A stretch of 64,000 bases of DNA from Monodelphis domestica (lineage: Eukaryota; Chordata; Mammalia; Didelphimorphia; Didelphidae). The stretch is from NCBI RefSeq assembly GCF_027887165.1, contig NC_077230.1:341339513-341403512 (forward strand), in the 5' to 3' direction. The translations under genes and the position numbers were made by a program. Position 1 is the stretch's first letter; the number at the start of each line of letters is the position of its first letter. Of this stretch, positions 56,735 to 64,000 are shown one piece after another. The notes below the pieces were generated by a model. That model worked only from the letters and a program-made list of their open reading frames with translations. It had not been told where the DNA came from and searched no databases.

Positions 56735-59255
56735 GTTTTGTGTTGCTCATAATAAGCATTTGCAAAAAGACCACCATGAAGATAATTGCAGTTTTCAAGA
56801 CAGGATCAATCTCAGAGGATGAGGAGGTAGAGAAATTCTAAGAGGAACTTAATAAGACCTTCCAAATTAAAAGAACATATATTTTAATGCTAAATGTCTA
56901 CATTGCAAAGATGGGAACAGAGGAAGATGGGGAAAATGGAAAGCAGGGCTTACAAGTATGAAATGAGATAGCCCACAAGGGTATAGATTATATGGAAGTT
57001 TCACAATTGTGTGTCGTTAACACATTGTTTAAGAAGAGTCAGGAGGCAGAGAACATGGTAAATACTAAATAAAATCACGAAATGCTCTAAAACTGATTTT
57101 GTTTTAACAGAAAGATTTCTGGTTACTGATATTGGAGTCACTTCCAAATCAGTTGCCTGTGTACTGTTAGGCCACTGACCTATTGGAGCAAAAGTAAAAG
57201 TCAATAACAAATCAGAAGTAATCAAAATTAGAAGAGGTGGCAATATAATTAAAAGTATTCTTTAAAGAATTAAAGAACAATTCCAGCAATTGGAGGGATA
57301 TTCAGTGCTCATGGTTAGGCTGTATCTACATAACCAAAATGATGATTCTTAAAAAAATTTTTTATATTTTAAAATTTTCACCAATTACATGTAATAACAA
57401 ATTTCCACACAAGTTTTCTGAAGTTATATGATCAAACATGTTGCCCCCTTTCCCTTCCTTCCTCCTCCCATTGCTGGCAGGCAATTTGATCCAGGTTATA
57501 TGTATATTATCATGCAAAACATTTCCATACAAAATTATGATCCTAACTAAATTAATGTATGGATTTGGTTCACAAACTATTAAGGAGATGCCTTATAGAG
57601 CTAGACAAAAGAGTAGCAACATTGATTTTTGAAGAATAAAAAGTATAGAACCTCAAGGGAAATAAGGTAAAATAATAACAATAACTAAAGCAAGACTGGA
57701 AGAAGAATACCACTTCTAGACTTCTAATTATATGATAAAGCAGACATCGTTAAAAGCATTTGGTAATGGTTAAAAAAATAGATCAGTAGGACAGACTTGA
57801 TGAGAAAGAATCAGAAAAAAGTTAATTTAATAATAAACTGACAAGCAATCTGGTAGACATCAGATTTAAAACAGTAGCTTACACCACATAGCATAGTAAC
57901 TTCATATATATCCAACCTGAATATTAAAGGTCATATAGTTTAAAAAAATTAGCAGAGAATCAGAGTAGGAATCTTTCTCAACTATTGCTAAAGCAGAGCT
58001 CTTAGAAAGAAGGAACAGAGAGTCATAAAAGAAGATAATTTTGATTACATGCTTTTGCCTGCAGCCAAAATGCCTTTGCACTAACAAAATCATTCCAACT
58101 ATGATAAGAGGGAAAGGTGCAGATTTGAGATATAACTGAGTTAACTTTGACCACTATTTAAGCAATTTGTTGGTACTGAAAAATGGGAATTGGATCAAAA
58201 AGAAAAATGGAACCAGATATTGACAGAGGCTGTCACCTTTTAAAATTAAAGAAAAAAAATTTTTATACATGACATTTCTGCCTCATGATTGATATACACA
58301 TGATCCGCATAGTCCACCCACTGAAATCTCCAGACATCACAGAAAGTACTAAGACCTTAATACCTGAAATCTCTATCTTCTCCAAATACCCTGGTAACTA
58401 CAGTTGGAATTAAGACACATCCTGAACACAGTGCTGGTGAGCCATCTGGGGCCAAGGCAGGGACAAAGGATATGGGAAGGGGGAGTAGGTTGTAGATGGA
58501 GCCCAGTGTCACTTTTTTTTTAAGGAAGTTTAACTGATGTAAATTAATTTCATAGAGAGAAAAAGAGGAGCCTACAAACTTCCTCAGTCAACAAATATAT
58601 GATATCCTGATGCTGAACTATGGCAACCAAAGACAACAATGGTTTAGAATTGAAACTAATTTGCAAAATCTTACAAAGGAGAATGGTGAAAGCTTATGAA
58701 TCTGATGGTGAAAGCAATGGAGGGGAAAACAAATTTAAAGAGAATTTGATGAGAGACCTAATTTAGCCAGATCACCTTCATAAGGCCATTGTAGGAGAAA
58801 ACTGGAAGCAAGACAAATAACAAAGATGAAAACTGGAAATTTGTCAAGATTTCTATAACAAACTCTTTTCCCCATCATTGACAGCAGAGCTACTATATCA
58901 TAGCTTTGATGAGTTATATGAGGAAGCAGAGATGGCATTAAACAAAGATGGGGAAAGCAGCTGGCTTAGACTAAGTACGCACAGAAGAGATGTGTGCTGG
59001 AGGGAATGGAATTTTGAGGGCATTGAAGGATTGATTCCTTTTATATATGTAAGGCAGGAGGTTACCAAATGTAGGAAAAAATTTCAAGCATTATTATGGA
59101 TGGAAAAGTGATAGAAAATCAATAGCTAATGATCCATTTACCTACTTTCCCTGTTGAAAATATGAGAAGGTTTTCCCAAATGATCCCCTCTGGCAGACCA
59201 TATTTTTATAGTCATACTTTTTAAAGAAAGATGCTGAGAATATGAAGTTTTCTAT
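56735..59255 (+). mobile_element. RTE-family LINE, endonuclease and RT pieces, split by an L1-derived insert
   Basis: Left half (56735-57330): in broken frames it reads SEDEEVEKF-EELNKTFQIK and then NTLFKKSQEAENM, matching the RTE/BovB apurinic endonuclease. Right half (about 58500-59255): ICQDFYNKLFS, then GKAAGLD-VRTEEMCAGGNG and LKKDAEN-like pieces, matching the region leading into the RTE reverse transcriptase. Many stops and frame changes. Roughly 1.3-1.4 kb of RTE remains, cut in the middle by the insert at 57340-58300. Old and inactive. Confidence 0.78.
57340..58300. mobile_element. L1-derived insert in opposite orientations inside the RTE
   Basis: 57340-57545 looks like an inverted L1-type 3' UTR (caccaattacatgtaataac, atgatcaaacatgttgcccc, atcatgcaaaacatttccat). 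From about 57680 the plus strand encodes an L1 ORF2 C-terminal piece: IKADIVKSIW-WLKK-ISRTD-like, which corresponds to KAVVIKTIWYWLRDRKEDQW in the L1 at 21450. The two halves point in opposite directions. Confidence 0.6.
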
Positions 59256-59463
59256 AGATTGTTAGCTGAGAGGTAGCCTGGCATTGTGGATATAATATTG
59301 GTCTTAGAGCAAGAAGGAAGAGGATTCCAATTTTGCCTTCAACACCAATTAACTGTTTAATTATGGGCAAACTCCATTTAGCTATTTAATTATGGGCAGA
59401 TCATTTAATCTCACCTCAGTTTCCTCATCTGTAAAATGGAAAAATACTTGTACCTACTTCAGG

Positions 59464-59655
59464 GACAGCAAGGTGGCTCTTTCTCTGGATAGAAAGCCAG
59501 ACCTAGAAATGGGAAGTCCTGAGTTCAAATCTGATCTCAGACACTTCCCTGGGCAAGTCACTAAATCCCAATTGCCTAGCCCTTACCACTCTTCTGCCTT
59601 CAAACCAATATCTGGTATTGATTCTAGGAGAGAAGGGAAGAGTTAAAAAAAAATG
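59464..59655 (+). mobile_element. Type A SINE
   Basis: gacagcaaggtggctctttc, gaaatgggaagtcctgagtt, attgcctagcccttaccact and ttgattctaggagagaaggg with an A9 tail. Confidence 0.92.
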
Positions 59656-59659
59656 CTTG

Positions 59660-60002
59660 TATCAGGAGCAGCTAGGGATGTGAAGCATGTGAAGATTGCT
59701 TCGGCCGAACAGATGGAAGAAACCAATAAGAAGGTTCAACGGCTGAGATGGTGACGCAGCAAAGCACTGTGGAGTGCTTAGAGCGTGTTGGAGCACAAAA
59801 GACAACAAGGCCATCCAATGCAGCTGAGGAAGTCTCTAGGTGTAACGACTTTTCATGCCACTGGACCCAGGCTTCCAACGCCGAGAGAATGGGACTGTCT
59901 CTATGCATCGACTTTTCCACTTAAATCTCCTTCACGCACAAGTGTCCTTGTGCACACTCATATATCATAGATGAAAATGCACAAAGACAATCGTCATCCT
60001 CT
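59660..60002 (+). repeat. Unassigned dispersed-repeat candidate
   Basis: gtggagtgcttagagcgtgt, ggccatccaatgcagctgag gaagtc and ctccttcacgcacaagtgtc. Well-preserved, CpG-containing sequence lying between two SINEs inside a split SINE, so it must be mobile or locally duplicated. I recall such sequence as repetitive in marsupials but cannot name it. Confidence 0.4.
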
Positions 60003-60172
60003 GTAGAGAGCCAGACCTGGAGATAAAAGTCCTGAATTTAAATATGGCCTCATATAGGCCCACTGTGTGACCCTGGACAAATCCCTTAACCCCAATTGTC
60101 TAGCCCTTACCACTCTTCTACCTTGAAAATGGTATTTAGTATGGATTCTGACAGAAGGTAGGGTTTTTTTTT
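60003..60172 (+). mobile_element. Type A SINE, head-truncated
   Basis: gagagccagacctggagata, ctgtgtgaccctggacaaat, ccaattgtctagcccttacc and a T10 run near 60165. Confidence 0.88.
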
Positions 60173-60235
60173 TAATACTTGTACTTCAAATGGTTATTGT
60201 AAGGATCCGATAAAAAAATGTAAAAACCTTAATTT

Positions 60236-60714
60236 AAACATAATTTAGCTCTCTAACATTAGCACTATCATTGAGGGCAGAAATCACTGCAGAGAGGCAG
60301 CCCACCTTCTTTACCACCACCATTAATTGCTTATCAATTGCCAGCAATAGGTAAGTAAGCATAGGAGCTCTAGGAGTGGCAGTGCCACTCCCCCCACCAG
60401 CCCTGCTGCCAGCCCAGTGCCCTCTGTCATCATGCTGGGAAGCAATCCCTGGGATGGTGAAGCCTGGCGATGGCTCCTGCAGGTGTTCCACCTACAGCTA
60501 CTGAGAACCCAGCAAAGAATGTTTTTGCCACCAAAGTCTGGCTCTATCAGAACCTCTTTGAAATGACCTAGAAGAAGAGATCTTATCTTCTTTGTTTCTT
60601 TCCCTAAGAACCATGGGACCTTTCCATTGGAATTGTAGCTGAACCTTTCCATAGGTATTGGCTGAGGAGTTTCAATCTAACCCTTTCCCCCTTTTCTTGA
60701 GACCATATTAGTTA
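60236..60714. other. Gene-free stretch
   Basis: Slightly GC-richer at 60350-60480 with 85- and 109-codon minus frames that match nothing known. Confidence 0.5.
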
Positions 60715-61059
60715 TCTTTTATCTGTTGTGTTGGAATGTGAGTTTCTTGAGAGCTGGTACTATAAATGCCATTTACATCACAGTACTCTGTTCACAGTAA
60801 AAGCTTAATAAATGTGTTTTTCATTCATTCAATCAACCAATTATATTATTCAGTAGAAGATGCATCTACATTAGAAAACAGTCATGGAGAACAGTTGGAA
60901 AAGGCATGGGATTTAGAGTGAGTATATCTAAGATATCATTCTCTTTGGGCTTCAGTTTCCTCATCTGGAAAATGGGAGAGTTGGACTAGCTGACCTCTAA
61001 TTAAAAGTCCCTTTTAGCTCTCAATCTGTTTGAGCCTTTGAAGTTTGCTTGAAGGACCA
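60715..61059 (+). mobile_element. L2 3' tail and a MIR
   Basis: gagtttcttgagagctggta and gtaaaagcttaataaatgtg (60735-60830) form an L2 3' end. ggcttcagtttcctcatctg gaaaatggg (60945-61035) is a MIR. Confidence 0.75.
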
Positions 61060-61327
61060 ACTTTTGGAAGATGGATTAGGCTGCTTCTTTATACCCTGGA
61101 AGGTAGAGTCAGGCACTAGAAAATGTTGGTTTGATGTCAGGAAACAAATGGGAACAATTAGTGGCCCATAAATGAAATGGGATCCTTTAGGAGCCAGAGG
61201 GTTCTTCCTGATTCAAGGTCTTCAAGCAGAAGTTAGATGACCACTTGTTGAGTTTGCTCTAGCCGGGAATTCTTTTCACTATGAGTCAGAGTAGGTGACT
61301 GGTGGGGTCACTTCCAACTATAATCCA
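61060..61327 (+). mobile_element. CR1/L3 LINE 3' end
   Basis: gattaggctgcttctttata, ggtcttcaagcagaagttag atgaccacttgttgag and ggtcacttccaactataatc caagg follow the CR1/L3 3' coding strand to its end. Confidence 0.78.
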
Positions 61328-61645
61328 AGGAGACAGCAAGGTAGTACAGTAGATTGAGCGCTGTGCCTGGAGTTGGGAAAACCCGAGTTCAAATCCCATC
61401 TCAGACACTTGCTTCTATGTGACTCTGGATAAGTCACTTAACCTTTGTTTGCCTCAGTTTTCTCAACTGTACAATGGGGATAATAATAATTTTTGATAGG
61501 GATAATAATAGTACCTACCTCACACATTGCTATGAAAATTAAATTAAATGAAAATAAATAATTTTTGGTTTAATGAAACAAAATGATTTTTGTCAAGTGC
61601 TTAGCCCAATGCCTGGCAAATAATAAGTGCTTAATAAATGTTTTG
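61328..61645 (+). mobile_element. Ther-1/MIR-type CORE-SINE, full length
   Basis: gtagtacagtagattgagcg, gagttcaaatcccatctcag, gcctcagttttctcaactgt, acctacctcacacattgcta and gtgcttaataaatgttttg. A short duplication of 'gggataataata' lies in the core (61475-61510). Confidence 0.9.
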
Positions 61646-61894
61646 TTTCCTAGCTTCCTAAATGGAGTGAGGGATTGAAGGTTGGATAACCTCTGCAATG
61701 GGCTGGGCTATATTTTCTTCCTGGGATTTAGGGTTGAAAAGTCCATATACCTGAGCAATAATAATTCTATGGCATGAGGTCAGGGCTGGCTGTGTCCTTC
61801 TCCTGATTGATCCCTGACCTATTTTCTTGTGTGTGCCTGCTGTCTCAGGACTGTGGCCAAGGTCATGAGATTAAAATCACAGAAAATAGCTGAT
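61646..61894. other. Gene-free stretch
   Basis: Nothing recognised. Confidence 0.4.
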
Positions 61895-62080
61895 ACTGAT
61901 ATATAGATTCACTGTTTGCCAACTGCTTTGCCGTATTATCTTATTTGACCCACATGATTACTCTGGGAGGGCCGGAGGTATTATTAACTAGTCTCATTTT
62001 CTAGAAGAAGAAATTGAGGCTTAGAGAGACTTCCCTTAGTAGCAAGTGTGGGAACCAGATCGTCAGAATGTAATTCCTGG
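61895..62080 (-). mobile_element. MIR-type SINE
   Basis: tattatcttatttgacccac, ctcattttctagaagaagaa attgaggc and tagtagcaagtgtgggaacc in reversed MIR order. Confidence 0.8.
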
Positions 62081-62337
62081 GGCACTTTCTATGAAGGGGT
62101 CTCAGCGCAGAGAAGTTTTCATCCAGGAATATCCATTTATGTAACAGAAGTCTAATTCTGAAGTTCAGACAGAATCAGATGATGTAATATATACAAACCC
62201 CCCCTTTTTTTTGCCATAAACTACAATTTGCAGGGAAGCTGTCCATTATACTTAATAATAAATTTGTCAATAGGTGTGGAACATTGCATGTACTGACAGG
62301 TTTGACTGACATTGGCCTCCTTTCCTGTTTTAGAAAC
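62081..62337. other. Gene-free stretch
   Basis: Nothing recognised. Confidence 0.4.
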
Positions 62338-62616
62338 AAAACACTCCATCTCTGGGCTCTGAGCATTTTCTCTGCCTTCCCCCCATGCCTAGACTACTCT
62401 CCCTCATTTCTGCTTCCTGGCATCTGAGACTTCCTTCATGTCCCAGCTTAAGTATCATCTTCTACAGGAAGCCTTTCCTAGACCCTCTTAATGCTAGTGT
62501 CTTCCTTTAGAAGTTATTTCCAATTTATCACATAATATATGATATGTGGACAAGATAATGATATGAAGAATTAGTGTTCTATATATGTATATATATTATA
62601 TATACTCTATCATATG
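62338..62616 (+). mobile_element. L2 LINE fragment and TA-rich sequence
   Basis: acactccatctctgggctct, ccccatgcctagactactct and tcttctacaggaagcctttc collinear with 18700-18860 of the longer L2. A short tatata stretch follows (62580-62612). Confidence 0.82.
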
Positions 62617-62675
62617 ATGAGCTGGAGAAGAAAATGGCAAACCACTCTAGTATCTTGTCCAAGAAAACTCCATTT
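62617..62675 (+). mobile_element. Type B SINE fragment
   Basis: gagctggagaagaaaatggc aaaccactc and ccaagaaaactccatttga are the central part of the SINE; its tail is replaced by L1 sequence. Confidence 0.8.
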
Positions 62676-63110
62676 GATATTTACGGCAGCCCATTTTTGT
62701 AGAGGCAAAGAATTGGAAATTAAGGGGATACCCATCAATTGGGGAATGGCTGAACAAATTATGGAATATGATGGAGATGGAATAATATCATGCTTTAGGA
62801 AATGATGAACAGGATGATTTCAGAAAGAGCTGGAAAGACCTATAAGAACTGATGCAGAGTGAAATAAGTAGAACCAGGAGAACATTTTACAAAGTAACAG
62901 CAATATTATAGAATATCTGTGAGAGACTTAGCTATCAGTGGTGCAATGATCCAGGACAATTCTGAAGGATTTATGACAAAGAATGCTCTCCATCACCAGA
63001 GAAAGAACTGTTGGAGTTGGAATGCAGATCAAAATATACCATTTTTCACTTTAATCTATTTGGATTTTTGTTTTGAGATTATAGTTTTATGAGTATTTTC
63101 TCTTTTTTTT
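62676..63110 (+). mobile_element. L1 LINE, ORF2 end and 3' UTR
   Basis: cagcccatttttgtagaggc, atcaattggggaatggctga acaa and aagtagaaccaggagaacat match the L1 ORF2 end seen at 1900-2110. The 3' UTR follows, to tttttgttttgagattatag. Confidence 0.88.
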
Positions 63111-63544
63111 TGTTTGATATCCTTGTTTTATTTAGTGGTACAGTTTCAAGATACAGGTAATATATGTATGTAGGGGCTCATAGGATTATGCCCTCTGTAG
63201 CATCCATCTTCCTTCCTTCCATCTCCCTGTGCATTCATTCATTTGTCCAATCATTTCTTTGATATTACATCTTCTTCCCTGACCTAGGCTTTCTTTGTGA
63301 CCAAGAAAACTTGGGATTATTTATAGCCATATGATATAGTGACCATATTTGATATCATATATAATATTCTATGGCCATAGTTATGTGAGTGTTCTCTTAC
63401 AACAATGAACGATATGGAAATAGGCTTTGCATAAAAATACATATATAACCCAGATCAAATGGTTTGCTAGCCTTCAGGAGGGGGGGTGGAAAGGAGGGAG
63501 GGAGACAATTTGGATCTAATAATTTTGGGAAATGTGGAAAATTA
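63111..63544. other. Gene-free stretch
   Basis: TA-rich at 63340-63380 and a G-rich run at 63480-63505; no feature supported. Confidence 0.45.
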
Positions 63545-64000
63545 TACTGTGAGGGGTTAAAATTTTTTGGGTAGGAGTTTGAACAAAAGCCAGTGCACTG
63601 TTTATTAAACACAAAACACTTAGTTTATTATTAGAAAATATGGATAGGAAATAGGAAGGAGGAAAGTGAAAGTAATCTTACAATAGCTTGTAATTCAATA
63701 TATACAAGATCCCAATTCTAACTAAAATTTTCTAGAAAACCCTAGATCTATCTGCCTCAGAGGGCAGTGTCTTCTGCTAGGCCAAACCCTTTGCCTGTTA
63801 TTCTACTCTTTTTATCTGATAACATAACCATTATCTATCTACTTTATCTACCCAAGTTAATCAATAATCAATAAGGCTATTAAGGCCTTAATTCAGTTCT
63901 CTGTCTCCAACTAGAGAGAATGCTAGCAGCACAACCTCTCCCCAGGAGATTCAGAGATAAAAAGCCCTTTCCAAGGGTCTGCAACTTACAAACCACACTC
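63545..64000. repeat. Possible LTR-type fossil cut by the window edge
   Basis: tgtttattaaacacaaaaca, ctagatctatctgcctcaga and agaatgctagcagcacaacc give the impression of a marsupial LTR. No partner end or internal genes are visible in this window, so the call is weak. Confidence 0.3.

Larger units (their letters stand above)
59268..60235 (+). mobile_element. CORE-SINE split by a SINE-repeat-SINE block
   Basis: The CORE-SINE runs 59268-59460 (ctcagtttcctcatctgtaa, aatacttgtacctacttc) and resumes at about 60173 (aatacttgtacttcaaatgg ttattgtaaggatcc). Its unit 'ctatttaattatgggca' is locally duplicated (59355-59398). Confidence 0.75.

Overview
The window reads as vertebrate nuclear DNA, almost certainly from a marsupial. 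It carries one intact vertebrate gene, one processed pseudogene, and a dense mix of tRNA-derived SINEs, MIR/Ther-1 CORE-SINEs, L1, L2, CR1/L3 and RTE LINE pieces plus very long microsatellites. Two SINE kinds recur: 'type A', whose body ends in the cctagcccttacc...gaaccaatac segment, and 'type B', whose 3' end (aagagtc.gacatgactgaac-like) resembles an RTE tail. I know both from opossum-like marsupial genomes; the species itself cannot be told from here. All repeat family names come from recognition by eye, not from a search.

The only intact protein-coding gene is TSKU (tsukushi), a secreted leucine-rich-repeat protein, on the minus strand at 29091-30152 as a single coding exon. A splice acceptor lies just before its ATG, so a non-coding 5' exon must lie at higher coordinates. 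The best candidate for its promoter is a CpG-rich block at about 48.3-50.9 kb. A plausible 3' UTR runs down to two AATAAA signals followed by a GU-rich element near 27.5 kb, and it would contain a ~660 bp CT/GA microsatellite.

The left part (1-27 kb) is gene-poor. It holds two large copies and one small piece of an ancient ~1.7 kb repeat I cannot name (3.6, 10.1-11.85 and 13.4-14.4 kb), a COPS8 processed pseudogene (15.56-16.07 kb), a long L2 piece (17.85-19.03 kb), and a 5'-truncated L1 with a perfect 14-bp target duplication that landed inside a small tandem repeat (21.45-23.54 kb). Large TCTA and CT/TA arrays at 7.0, 8.0 and 26.0-26.6 kb sit inside copies of one short DNA-transposon-like element.

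The middle (30-51 kb) is TSKU upstream sequence: SINEs, a 96-bp triplicated repeat at 36.0 kb, a 1.3 kb AT-rich minisatellite with alternating 68/71-bp units, polypyrimidine tracts at 41.6 and 45.6 kb, then the CpG-rich block bordered by GT and GA arrays. The right part (51-64 kb) has no gene. Its main feature is an RTE retrotransposon (56.7-59.25 kb), with endonuclease and reverse-transcriptase pieces recognisable, split by an L1-derived insert. I found no operon, CRISPR array, tRNA or rRNA gene, and no sign of a new multi-gene system. What is unusual is the nesting and the tandem-repeat load: the microsatellite and minisatellite spans listed here add up to roughly a tenth of the window.
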